Shown here: positions 34,056-42,714 of the stretch, piece after piece
Numbering within the stretch: position 1 is the stretch's first letter
Layout of the letters: each line of letters begins with the position of its first letter
Source: CAZYFH01 sp965249175
GTDB taxonomy: Bacteria > Acidobacteriota > Vicinamibacteria > Vicinamibacterales > UBA8438
Reading direction: 5' to 3'
Length of the DNA stretch: 64,000 bases
Assembly: GCA_965249175.1 (NCBI GenBank)
Contig: OZ252227.1
Coordinates: forward strand, 3,596,001-3,660,000
Position numbers and translations under genes: made by a program
Notes under the pieces: generated by a model
Told to the model about the DNA's origin: nothing
The model's input: the letters and a program-made list of their open reading frames with translations, nothing else
Database searches by the model: none

Positions 34056-35462
34056 CTATTGCTGACCGTCGGCCGAGAGCTGCCGCGAAGGGAACTCGAC
34101 CAGGCACAGCGGACAGCCGATGACATGGTCGTTTGGTGTCAGTCCCAACCGATCCCGGCGCGCCGCCATCTCACGCTCGAACTGCTCGTCGGTGAGCTCG
34201 AGCGCTTCACCGAGGTCGATGAACATGTTCGCCACCGACCGGCGCCCCCCGCCCGACCAGTTCCGCGGGTCGGCGACGTTGCGGTTAGCTACCGTCGTAT
34301 CGAGCCAGCCGATGATGTGGAGGATGGTCCCCTTCGGAAGGAGCGGTGCGTAGTCGTCGTCGTAGATGTACTGCTTGACCCAGTTGTGGTCGTATCCCGC
34401 GCAGGCCAACGTTTCGATGTTGTGCCCCCAGATCGCCTCGACGCACATACGCATCCCCGGCGCATGCTGGTGCGGCTCGAAGGAGACGATCCTGGTGTGC
34501 TCCTCCAGCACCCGATAGGCATGGAGCTCCTGGTTCGGCTGGTCCGGCTTGATGTCGATGTCGACACCGTTCCCCACGAACACGCGCGAGTGCCGGATCT
34601 CCGGCTCGTAGCCTTTCGGGTGCAGCTTGAACGCGAACTTCAGGTGCGCGCGCGTCTCACGGCCATTGGCGTGCAGGTGTCCCGTTTCGAGCTCCAGCGA
34701 CGACCCCGCCTTGAGCAGCCGCCCGGCGCTGTCCGGGAAGATGTCCGCGTTGCGGCCCACCTCGTGGACGGGGAACCGCGTCGCGCCATCGCTGTCGTCC
34801 CCCTCCGGATTCACTGACGCGTAGGTCATGTGGTGGAACACGTACCGGCCGCCAACGGTGTCGCCCGCACCCTCCGCCGGAATGTCGTTGAATTCCTTCA
34901 CCTCGACCGCCGCCACGTACCGGTCCTCGGTGAGCCCGGTCGGGATGGTGCCGAGGTTCGTCCACTTGTCCGGTGCTGACGCCGGAACGGTTACCTCGGC
35001 CGAATCCAGAATAAGATCGGGCTCGCCAATCGCCCACTCATTCGCATCACCGAACTCGAGCGGCGGCGGCAGGTCGGCGGGATTCCCGAGCGGTGCGCCG
35101 CTATCGGCCCAGATGGCGATCTTCTCGATCTCCTCCTCGCTCAGGGAGGGGTCGTTCTTGTAATGCTGGATGCCGATGTCCTTTTCGATGAACCAGGGCG
35201 GCATGGCCCCACGCTCGCTGCGGAGACCGGTCCGCATCTTGATGGCGCGCGCCCACGGACGGACGTCCTCATACGTGAGCAACGCCATCGGCGCCACCGA
35301 CGCGGGCCGATGGCACGTCTGACAGCTCCGCTGGAGAATCGGGGCGATGTCCTTGGCGAACGTCACCGTGGCGGGGCCATCCGACTGGGCACCCAGGGTG
35401 ACGGGGGCCAGGAGCCCCACCAGACCGGCAAGCGGAAGCCGCAGATGGTTCGTGGCGTTCAT
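34056..35462 (-). CDS. Cytochrome c fused to a PHM-like copper monooxygenase domain (module B)
   Basis: 468 residues from ATG 35462 (a GTG 9 bases earlier is also in frame). Signal peptide, cytochrome c with C47-x2-C50-H51 (SCQTCHRPASVAPMA), then a PHM-like domain pair: H210/H211 (VFHHMTY), H262 or H264 (TGHLHANG), H331 and H333 (FEPHQHAPG), M413 (VANMF). These match copper ligands of PHM. It differs from the paralogue at 22550-23896 by a C-terminal CPLC pair (C450, C453). Followed by the beta-sandwich gene; upstream are a PQQ dehydrogenase and a PAL-like propeller. Probably a periplasmic redox enzyme; substrate unknown. Confidence 0.72.
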   Translation of the reverse strand: MNATNHLRLPLAGLVGLLAPVTLGAQSDGPATVTFAKDIAPILQRSCQTCHRPASVAPMALLTYEDVRPWARAIKMRTGLRSERGAMPPWFIEKDIGIQHYKNDPSLSEEEIEKIAIWADSGAPLGNPADLPPPLEFGDANEWAIGEPDLILDSAEVTVPASAPDKWTNLGTIPTGLTEDRYVAAVEVKEFNDIPAEGAGDTVGGRYVFHHMTYASVNPEGDDSDGATRFPVHEVGRNADIFPDSAGRLLKAGSSLELETGHLHANGRETRAHLKFAFKLHPKGYEPEIRHSRVFVGNGVDIDIKPDQPNQELHAYRVLEEHTRIVSFEPHQHAPGMRMCVEAIWGHNIETLACAGYDHNWVKQYIYDDDYAPLLPKGTILHIIGWLDTTVANRNVADPRNWSGGGRRSVANMFIDLGEALELTDEQFEREMAARRDRLGLTPNDHVIGCPLCLVEFPSRQLSADGQQ

Positions 35463-35540
35463 CAAAGACACTCCCTCAAAGATTGACAGAACTGCCCTAC
35501 AGTATCGCCGACGCGGACCGCCGCGGCAACCTGCGCGGTC

Positions 35541-37511
35541 CTATTCCAATTCCGGAAGACGATACGCGATGAGCTCGCCCGGGAATCCCCCACCGCTCAC
35601 TGCAATGACGACGTATTGCTGGCCGTCGTGGCGATACGTCATCGGCGATCCCGACGCACCGGCGGGCATAAACACCTCGCCGACCTCGCGGCCCGTCGCC
35701 TTGTCATAGGCGCGGAGCATCGCCCCTTCGTCCCCGGACGCCGTCGTGAACGTCCCCGCCTCTCCCGCGATGACCAGGGTCTTCGTGATCAGGGTGCCGA
35801 CTCGTCCCACACGCCCGGTCCGCGGCACCGTCACGCCCTCGAGCAGCGGGTGGTTGCGGATGTTGTCGGGCGTCTCGCCGTGAGGAATCTGCCAGAGGAT
35901 CTCGCCAACCGTGAGATCGACGGCCGTGATCCGCCCCCACGGCGGCTTCACGATCGGGATGCCGTCGATATTGAGCGCCGCGTCCTCGGCTGGAATCTCC
36001 CGCGCGCGCCCACGAATGAAGTTCATGTCGGAGCGCTCCGGGTCGTTGATGAGTCCGAGCGACACCATCGACGTGAACGTGTAGAGGTAGGCGATCCCCG
36101 TCTCTGGGTCGATCGAGCCTCCGGGCCAGTTGGTGCCCCCCGCCTGCGACGGGAGCATCAACGTGCCGATCACGCCGGTCGCCTCGGAGACGGTCGGCGG
36201 GGTAAAGATCGGACCGATGCGGTGTCGCGCGGCGATCTCCTCGGCCCGCCGCCTGATCTCCGGCGTGAAATCGACGAGGTCGTCCGCGTCGACACCCTGC
36301 CGGTCGTACGCGGGCGGCTTGGTGGGAAACGGCTGGGTTGGCGACAGGACTTCGCCAGGCACGTTCGACGCCTCCACCGGCCGCTCTTCGATTGGCCAGA
36401 TCGGCTCGCCGGTCACGCGGTCGAGGACGTAGAGCCAGGCTTGCTTCGTCGGCTGCGCGACGATCTGCCGCACGACGCCGTCGATTGTCACGTCGGCCAG
36501 GATCGGCGCGCAGGGAATGTCCCAATCCCACACATCGTGATGGATGAACTGGTAGTGCCACAGGCGGTCGCCGGTGTCGAGGTCGACCGCGACCAGGCTG
36601 TCGGAAAAGAGGTTGTCGCCGTGGCGATGTCCCCCGTAGTAATCGTTGGTCGGCATCTCCGTGGGGAGATACGCGATGCCGAGCTCCGCGTCGACGCTGA
36701 TCTGCCCCCACACGCCCGTGTTCCCCGTATACCGCCATGACTCGTTCAGCCAGCTGTCGTTGCCGAACTCGTCCGCCCCCGGAATCGTGTGAAAGATCCA
36801 CTTCCGGTCACCGGTGTCGGCATCGAAGCCGCGGATGTATCCCTTGATGTTGCGCATCGACTTCGGCGCGCTCCCCGGCAGGTGCGCCGCGCCCACCACG
36901 ATGGTGTCGCCGGCGACGATCGGCGCGGCGTGCAGACCGGCCTCGCCGGTCACGAGGTCGATGTCCTGATCGAAATTCTGCTTCAGATCGACGACGCCGC
37001 TCGCACCGAAACCGGGGAGCCGGTCGCCGGTGGCGGCATCGAGCCCGATCAATTGATAGCCGGGGGTCACGTAGAAGATCTGCCCGTCGGCGCCGTCGTC
37101 GCGAAAAGCGAGCCCACGGCCCGACAGCCGACGCGGCGCCGCCGCCCCGCGCTCACCCTCGTCGAGGCGGTGCATCCACAACAACTCACCCGTACCGGCG
37201 TCGAGCGCGATCACGGATCGCCGCGACCCGGCGGTCGAGTAGACGACGCCGCCGACCATCAGCGGCGTCGACTGGAAATTGAATTCCGGGTTGGGACCAA
37301 AGTTGCGCGTCTGGACCCGCCACGCCACCTCGAGGTCCGCGAAGTTCTCGGCGGTGATCTGGTCGAGAGGCGAGTAGCGAGTGTTCGCGATGTCACCCCC
37401 GTAGCTGCGCCACTCGCCGTTCTCGGTGCCCTGCGCGGCGAGCGCGAGCGATGCCCCGACCACCATCGTCGCCGTGACCAGCGCCGTCGCGGCGTGCCGT
37501 CCCGTTGCCAT
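35541..37511 (-). CDS. PQQ-dependent dehydrogenase (quinoprotein), copy 1
   Basis: 656 residues with signal peptide (to about 26, LAAQ) and an eight-bladed quinoprotein propeller: GEWRSYGGDIANTRYSPLDQITAENF, repeated 'W' blade motifs (AGTGELLWMHRL, AATGDRLPGFG, DTGDRKWIFHTIPG, DTGDRLWHYQFIHHDVWDWD, VTGEPIWPIEERPV) and FTPPT, GGTNWPGGSIDPETGIAYL. No CxxCH, so a separate cytochrome must take the electrons; the cytochrome c-PHM protein 78 bases downstream is a candidate. Substrate probably an alcohol or sugar, not predictable. ATG 37511 is 18 bases from the NHL gene stop at 37530, implying cotranscription. Confidence 0.9.
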   Translation of the reverse strand: MATGRHAATALVTATMVVGASLALAAQGTENGEWRSYGGDIANTRYSPLDQITAENFADLEVAWRVQTRNFGPNPEFNFQSTPLMVGGVVYSTAGSRRSVIALDAGTGELLWMHRLDEGERGAAAPRRLSGRGLAFRDDGADGQIFYVTPGYQLIGLDAATGDRLPGFGASGVVDLKQNFDQDIDLVTGEAGLHAAPIVAGDTIVVGAAHLPGSAPKSMRNIKGYIRGFDADTGDRKWIFHTIPGADEFGNDSWLNESWRYTGNTGVWGQISVDAELGIAYLPTEMPTNDYYGGHRHGDNLFSDSLVAVDLDTGDRLWHYQFIHHDVWDWDIPCAPILADVTIDGVVRQIVAQPTKQAWLYVLDRVTGEPIWPIEERPVEASNVPGEVLSPTQPFPTKPPAYDRQGVDADDLVDFTPEIRRRAEEIAARHRIGPIFTPPTVSEATGVIGTLMLPSQAGGTNWPGGSIDPETGIAYLYTFTSMVSLGLINDPERSDMNFIRGRAREIPAEDAALNIDGIPIVKPPWGRITAVDLTVGEILWQIPHGETPDNIRNHPLLEGVTVPRTGRVGRVGTLITKTLVIAGEAGTFTTASGDEGAMLRAYDKATGREVGEVFMPAGASGSPMTYRHDGQQYVVIAVSGGGFPGELIAYRLPELE

Positions 37512-37529
37512 GTTCGTCGGCCCGCCTGC

Positions 37530-38429
37530 CTACCGCTCCACGTATTTGTGCAGCTCGGGTCTGACGGTGTCGGCGACGTAGATGTCGCCGCTCGGGGTCA
37601 CGGTCATGTAGTGCGCCTCGCCGAACTCCCCCAGCCCCTTGCCCGGCTGGCCGTTGGCCCCGATGGCCTTGCCGTTCTCATCCAGCTTGAGGATCTCGCC
37701 GGCGAAACCGCTGACCATATACATCTGCTGGTTGGCATCGATGAACAGCCCACAGGGGAGGCCCTTGTATGCCCACTCCTTTATGTACGTCCCCCCACTA
37801 TCGAAGATCTGGACCCGCCGGTTCTGGCGGTCCGCCACATAGACGAGCCCTTCGGCGTCGACCACGATCGAGTGAGGTGTGTCGAACTCGCTCGCTCCGG
37901 TCCCGGCCTCACCCCACGACGTCATCAGCGATCCTTCACGGTCGAACTTCAGCACGTGGGGCTCGCCCTGCCCGTGCCCGACGAGCACGAAGATCTCGCC
38001 CTCGAGCCCGATGGCGAGGTCGGTCGGCTCGTTCATCAGCGGCGTGTCGTCGGCATCGATCCTGAGCAGCACCTCGCCGTCAGGGTCCATCTTCCGCACG
38101 ACGTCCGCGTTGACGTCGGTCGTCCAGATGTTGCCTCGGGCATCGACGCGCATGCCGTGCGGGCGGTCGTATTCCCCCTGCCCCCACGAGCGGACGAAGC
38201 TGCCGTCGGGCTCGAACTCCATCAGCGGGTTCGGGCCGCGATTGAAGACGAGGAGGCGATTCCGCGAGGTCCAGCCGACACTGGACGGTGCGCCCATCTC
38301 GACGTCCGCGGGAATCTGCAACCCGTGCGAGACTGGCCGGTATCCGAGATCGGGCGCGTCTTCCATCTGCGCCGGATCCGGAGCCGTGAGTATCTGGAGC
38401 AGCAGGACGATACTGATGATGACGTGCAT
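37530..38429 (-). CDS. NHL-repeat secreted protein, PAL-like propeller (module B)
   Basis: 299 residues; short signal peptide (VIISIVLLLQILT) with mature protein of six NHL blades. Key blades: RPHGMRVDARGNIWTTDVNADVVRKMDPDGEVLL, NEPTDLAIGLEGEIFVL, FDTPHSIVVDAEGLVYVADRQNRRVQIFDSGG, LPCGLFIDANQQMYMV, GEAHYMTVTPSGDIYVADT, shown here in part. The PHG..D..GN-W-TD and PHS..D..G..YVADR.N.R-QIF blocks are those of peptidyl-alpha-hydroxyglycine amidating lyase (PAL). Paralogue in role of 20316-21554. First gene of a minus-strand set with the PQQ enzyme, cytochrome-PHM and beta-sandwich genes. ATG 38429 with AGAGGAAG upstream. Confidence 0.72.
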   Translation of the reverse strand: MHVIISIVLLLQILTAPDPAQMEDAPDLGYRPVSHGLQIPADVEMGAPSSVGWTSRNRLLVFNRGPNPLMEFEPDGSFVRSWGQGEYDRPHGMRVDARGNIWTTDVNADVVRKMDPDGEVLLRIDADDTPLMNEPTDLAIGLEGEIFVLVGHGQGEPHVLKFDREGSLMTSWGEAGTGASEFDTPHSIVVDAEGLVYVADRQNRRVQIFDSGGTYIKEWAYKGLPCGLFIDANQQMYMVSGFAGEILKLDENGKAIGANGQPGKGLGEFGEAHYMTVTPSGDIYVADTVRPELHKYVER

Positions 38430-38476
38430 CTGTCTTCCTCTATGGTGAGCCGCGCAATAGCTATACCACGGCGGCG

Positions 38477-39566
38477 GTGGTAGCGTGTCGCGCAGTGACG
38501 CGATTCTGTCTACTGATGGTCGTCGGCTGGGTCTCGGCCTCGTGCGTCAGCCAGACCGGATCCACGGCGCTCGACGCGCTCGGCCCGTTCCTTGATGACC
38601 TCATGGTCGAACACGGCGTGCCCGGCGTCGGGTTCGCCGTCTTCGACGAGCACGGGCTCCGCTACGAGCACGTCAGCGGGGTCAAGAGCGCGGCGACCCC
38701 TGAGCCGATCGACCGCCGCACCGCGTTCGAGGCCGCGTCCATCAGTAAACCGGTCTTCGCCGCCGTTGTGTTGTCCCTCACCGGCGACGGCGTGCTGGAT
38801 CTCGACGCCCCCCTCCAGAGCCTGGTGCCGGAGTTACCGGAGCTCGCACACGATCCCCGCTCCGCGATCCTCACCCCACGAATGCTGCTGATGCATCGCG
38901 GCGGTCTACCCAACTGGAGGAGCCGGATGAACTTCGGTGCGCGGACCTTCTCGGCGCTCTTCGCGCCGGACGACGCGCTCGAGTTCGTCGTCGACCCCGA
39001 CACCGAGTATCGCTACTCCGGCGAAGGCTATGTCCTGCTCCAACGGATCGTCGAAGAGAGGGTCAATGCGGGCCTCGATGCGCTGGCACGGGACCGGGTG
39101 TTCGATCCGCTGGGTATGACCAGGAGCAGCTTTCCTGTTCGATGAGGACGCCAAGCGCAACCACGCCGTCGGCCACGACGCCGACGGCCGTCCGGACAAG
39201 TGGGAGGTCAACCTCCCATTGGCGAGCTCCACGCTGCACACGACAGCGGCCGATCTGGCGAGGTTCGGCGCGCATCTGGCGTCGCAGCTGATCGCGCGTG
39301 GGCCGTCCCTCCCGATCGTGACCCCCGCCGTGACGATCGATCTCGACGGCGAACTCGAACGAAGCTGGGGGCTGGGACTCGGTATCGTCTCCGAGGGGAC
39401 ACGTCGGTATCTCTACCACGGCGGTAACAATGTGATCTTCATCGCGGACTTCATCTACGGAGTCGAGGAGCAGCGTGGGTATGTTCTGCTGACCAACAGC
39501 GCCAACGGACAGCAGATGGTCGAGGCAGTGGAACGGCGGGTCTTCGGGCGCGACGTGCGCCGGTAG
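38477..39566 (+). pseudogene. Serine hydrolase (beta-lactamase class C/EstB type), single frameshift
   Basis: First part 38477-39145: lipoprotein signal (VVGWVSASC), then SISK motif (nucleophile Ser, AASISKPVFA), LLMHRGGLPNW, and YRYSGEGY (YxN-like motif), LGMTRSSF. At about 39130-39136 the frame shifts by one base (an extra T in the run after AGC); the next frame carries on without loss: LFDEDAKRNHAVGHDADG, LPLASSTLHTTAADLARFG, and the third motif YHGGN, to a stop at 39566. All three catalytic motifs of class C/penicillin-binding-like hydrolases are present, so the indel may be a sequencing error. Start GTG 38477 or GTG 38495. Divergent from the NHL gene. Confidence 0.75.
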
Positions 39567-39623
39567 AGGCGTCCCGCGCACCACCGCGGAAACTGCTTGG
39601 TCCGCGGAGCCCGTCGTGGTCGT

Positions 39624-40655
39624 CTAGAACATCGCTATCGGATTGACCGGCGACCCGGTGCCGTTGGGAATCGGCAGGGGGGCGATGGTCACCATGAACT
39701 CCCACCGGTTGCGTGCGGCGGCCGCCGCGGCCAACGCCTGGAAATCGGCGCGATCGAGCAGCTGGATCCCGAGGATCGTCAGCGCGAAGTTATGGAGCGC
39801 GATCCGAGGGAGGTCCCCCTCGGGCTGCGGCGCGTAGCCGGGCGTTTCCCATCCCGCAACCGCCACGTCGCGCTCCCGCAACCAGGGAATCACGTTGTTG
39901 TCGAGACCGGCCGCCTCCTGGCCGGTGTCGAACGGACCGATCGCATCCTGACGGGCCCAGCGACCCCAGCGGATGAGGAAGGCATCGCCGGGGCCAACCG
40001 CGACCCCGGCCATCTCTTCCCACGCCTCCAGATCGGCGACGGTGATGCGCGTGCCCGGCTCCAGGTAGGGCACCCCCTTGAGACGCGGGATGTCGTAGAG
40101 CACGCCGCGCGTCACGATCCCGTCCTTCATGGCGAGGATGTTGTTTTTCGTCGCGCCCTCTTCCATCGTCACCAGACCATCTACGTCGTACCCGTTCCAC
40201 ATCTTGCCGTCGAAGAAGATATGGGCGAAGGCATCGAGGTGCGTGGTGCCCGGACCATGGATGCAGGGGTAGGAAATCTGATCGCTGGCGGCGGACCGGT
40301 TCGCGCGCGTCATCGACCACTCGACGGGGCACGGCACGTCGATGCTTTCGTAGTTCTGGGCCTCCGAGGCGAGCGAGACCGTGAACCCCTCGGTGACGAG
40401 CGCGGCCGCCGCGGCTCTGCGGGCCGGTGTGATCAGGTTGAAGGCACCCACCTCGTCGTCGGGGCCCCACCGACCCCAGTTGGACAGCTCGTCGATCCAG
40501 CGGTCGTATTGCGCCTGGCTGACGAGCGGGGGGGCCGACGCCTGCTCCGTCGACACCCCACACGCCGGCGTTGCGGCCACACCCGCAGCCACGGCGACGA
40601 CGACGACCGCGCGAGACGAGAAAGCCGTCATATTCAGTGTCATCGTCATCGTCAT
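39624..40655 (-). CDS. Cyclase family protein (kynurenine formamidase-like)
   Basis: 343 residues. Signal or lipoprotein-like N-terminus (VVAVAAGVAATPACG), then the cyclase fold with the metal-binding motif HGPGTTHLDAFAH (H-x-G-T-H-x-D-x-x-x-H) and NWGRWGPDDEVGAFNLIT at the start, both typical of the secreted branch of this family in Acidobacteria and actinomycetes. It should be a metal-dependent amidohydrolase/lactonase; substrate unknown. The start is uncertain: ATG codons at 40655, 40649, 40643 and 40631, the first three in an ATGACG repeat like that of the gene at 1202. Upstream is a tandem repeat. Confidence 0.8.
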   Translation of the reverse strand: MTMTMTLNMTAFSSRAVVVVAVAAGVAATPACGVSTEQASAPPLVSQAQYDRWIDELSNWGRWGPDDEVGAFNLITPARRAAAAALVTEGFTVSLASEAQNYESIDVPCPVEWSMTRANRSAASDQISYPCIHGPGTTHLDAFAHIFFDGKMWNGYDVDGLVTMEEGATKNNILAMKDGIVTRGVLYDIPRLKGVPYLEPGTRITVADLEAWEEMAGVAVGPGDAFLIRWGRWARQDAIGPFDTGQEAAGLDNNVIPWLRERDVAVAGWETPGYAPQPEGDLPRIALHNFALTILGIQLLDRADFQALAAAAAARNRWEFMVTIAPLPIPNGTGSPVNPIAMF

Positions 40656-40660
40656 CGTCA

Positions 40661-40707
40661 GGCTTCAGGCTTCTAGGCTTCAGGCTTCTAGGCTTCAGGC
40701 TTCAGGC
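40661..40707. repeat. Tandem repeat of GGCTTC(T)A
   Basis: Six copies of GGCTTCA/GGCTTCTA (7-8 bases) plus a partial one, arranged as a 15-base double unit repeated, sitting just upstream of the ATGACG-repeat start of the cyclase gene and 9 bases past the PQQ gene stop. Confidence 0.85.
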
Positions 40708-40715
40708 GCACCGTC

Positions 40716-42704
40716 CTACGGGAGCGCCAGCGCGACGTACTCGCTCGGCTGATCCTCCCAGCCGACCGTGACCACGATGTATTGCTTGCCGTTAGCCATG
40801 TACGTCATCGGAGCCGACGTCGTCCCGCCCGGCAATTCGATCTCCGACACCACGTCGCCGGTCGCCTTGTCATAGGCCCGGAACATCCGGCCGCCGCTGC
40901 CCGCCGGCAGCACCACCACACCGGCGTTGGTCCCCTCACCCAGGAACACGAGTGTCTTGGTCACGAGCGGTGACACCCGCCCTCCCTGCCCGAGCCACGG
41001 CAGGTTGAGGTGCGCGAGGGCCGGATGGTCGCGATGCCCCGGGCCGTTTGGCGTCGACCAGGCGATGTCGCCTCGGTTCAGATCGATGGCGACGAGCTGG
41101 CCATAGGGCGGCTTGAAGAGCGGGAGCCCCTGCGGGCCGGGCGGCATCTCGAGCGCCCGCATCACCCACCGGACGTCGGAACGCGGGTTGGTGGAACGGA
41201 CGAGACCCACGAGCGCCGGCCCCTGAATCGACGCGACGTAGAGCATGCCGGTCTCGGGGTCGACCCCGGCGCCGCTCCAGTCAGCCCCACCGACGAGACC
41301 GGGGACCTGGATCGTGCCGTTCGTGCCGCCAGGCTCCTCGCTCACGACGGACGGCGGCGTGAACAGCGGACCGATGACGTGCGCGCCGAGGATGTCGAGC
41401 GCCTCCTGGCGCAGCTCGGGTGTGAAGTCGATGACATCCTCGAGTGTCGCACCTTGCTGATCGAACGGCGGCGGCTTTGTCGGGATCGGCTGCGTCGGGG
41501 CGTACCACTCACCCGGCACGTTGCCCGCGGCCATCGGTCGCTCCTCGATCGGCCAGACCGGCTCGCCCGTCGCGCGGTCGAAGACATACGTGAACGCCTG
41601 CTTGCTGACGATGGCGACGGCCTTGATCTCCCGGCCGTCGACCGTGATGTCGATGAGGTTGGGGGCCGCCGGGAAGTCGTAGTCCCAGAGTCCGTGGTGC
41701 ACCGCCTGGAAGTGCCACACACGCTCGCCGGTTCGCGCATCGAGACAGACCAGGCTCTCCGCGAAGAGATTGTCGCCGTGCCGATGGCCGCCGTAGTAGT
41801 CGTTGGTCGGCGTCGACAGGGGCAGATACACATAGCCGAGCTCTTCGTCGGCGCTCGGCCACGACCACATGTTGGTGTTACCGGTGTACTCCCAAGAGGC
41901 GCGGTCCTCGTCCGGGTTGGTCAACCAGGTCTCGTTTCCGAACTCACCCTCTTGAGGAATCGTGTGAAAGATCCAACGCTGCGCGCCGGTGCGAACATCG
42001 AAGCCGCGCACGTCCCCCGGCGGCATCGCCTTGGTTGCGGGCTGGCTCTGGCTGACGTAATCGGTCATCGCCGAACCGATCACCACGATGTCCAGGACGA
42101 CCACCGGGGCCGAGCGCCACGTGAACGTGTCGACCTGACGGTCGTCGTATCCGAGCGTGAGATCGACCTCGCCGCCATCGCCGAAGTCCGGATAGCGCTC
42201 CCCGGTCTTCGCGTTCAACGCCACGAGCTTCGAGGCCACGACGGCAAGAACGCGATCATCCTCACCGTCAGGGTCGGTCCAGTAGGCCACGCCGCGCGTG
42301 GCGGCGCCGCGTCGGACGGCTAGACCGTCCACCACGGGCGCCGCGTCGAACCAGACAACCTCACCCGTCGTCGCATCGAGCGCCGCCACCGTCCCGAGCC
42401 CCGTGCTCACATAGAGCAGGCCACCAGCCATCAGCGGCGTATTCTGCGAGGCGATGGGCGCGTCCAATGGATTGCCCTGCCGGACGGCGTCTGGAATCGT
42501 CGACTGCCGCCAGGCGACCTCCAGCGAACCGGCGTTGTCCGCGTTAATCTGGTCGAGCGACGAGTACTTCGAGCTGGCCGCGTCGCCCGCGTACGCACGC
42601 CACTCGCCCGACTGCGCGGACACGACGGCGGGCGTGGCGACGGCAACGGCACAGGTGAAGACGAGCGTCCTGGTGCGCTCGCGGCTCATGCGTGGTCGTC
42701 CCAT
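40716..42704 (-). CDS. PQQ-dependent dehydrogenase (quinoprotein), copy 2
   Basis: 662 residues; signal peptide (LVFTCAVAVATPAVVSAQ), quinoprotein propeller with GEWRAYAGDAASSKYSSLDQINADN, DATTGEVVWFD, DARTGERVWHFQAVHHGLWDYD, RATGEPVWPIEERPM, FTPPSVVSEEPGG, PMTYMANGKQYIVV. No haem motif. Related to copies at 35541 and 52051. ATG 42704 lies 10 bases beyond the nitrilase stop (42715), so they may be cotranscribed; ATG 42689 is an alternative. A possible functional link is oxidation of products of nitrile hydrolysis, but this is guesswork. Confidence 0.9.
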   Translation of the reverse strand: MGRPRMSRERTRTLVFTCAVAVATPAVVSAQSGEWRAYAGDAASSKYSSLDQINADNAGSLEVAWRQSTIPDAVRQGNPLDAPIASQNTPLMAGGLLYVSTGLGTVAALDATTGEVVWFDAAPVVDGLAVRRGAATRGVAYWTDPDGEDDRVLAVVASKLVALNAKTGERYPDFGDGGEVDLTLGYDDRQVDTFTWRSAPVVVLDIVVIGSAMTDYVSQSQPATKAMPPGDVRGFDVRTGAQRWIFHTIPQEGEFGNETWLTNPDEDRASWEYTGNTNMWSWPSADEELGYVYLPLSTPTNDYYGGHRHGDNLFAESLVCLDARTGERVWHFQAVHHGLWDYDFPAAPNLIDITVDGREIKAVAIVSKQAFTYVFDRATGEPVWPIEERPMAAGNVPGEWYAPTQPIPTKPPPFDQQGATLEDVIDFTPELRQEALDILGAHVIGPLFTPPSVVSEEPGGTNGTIQVPGLVGGADWSGAGVDPETGMLYVASIQGPALVGLVRSTNPRSDVRWVMRALEMPPGPQGLPLFKPPYGQLVAIDLNRGDIAWSTPNGPGHRDHPALAHLNLPWLGQGGRVSPLVTKTLVFLGEGTNAGVVVLPAGSGGRMFRAYDKATGDVVSEIELPGGTTSAPMTYMANGKQYIVVTVGWEDQPSEYVALALP

Positions 42705-42714
42705 GAAAGTACCT

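Noticed and set aside
36789..38483. Plus-strand open frame of 564 codons
   Set aside because: Antisense to the PQQ and NHL genes; no ribosome site or domain.
40661..40707. GGCTTC(T)A array as a CRISPR
   Set aside because: Units of 7-8 bases without spacers; it is a simple tandem repeat.
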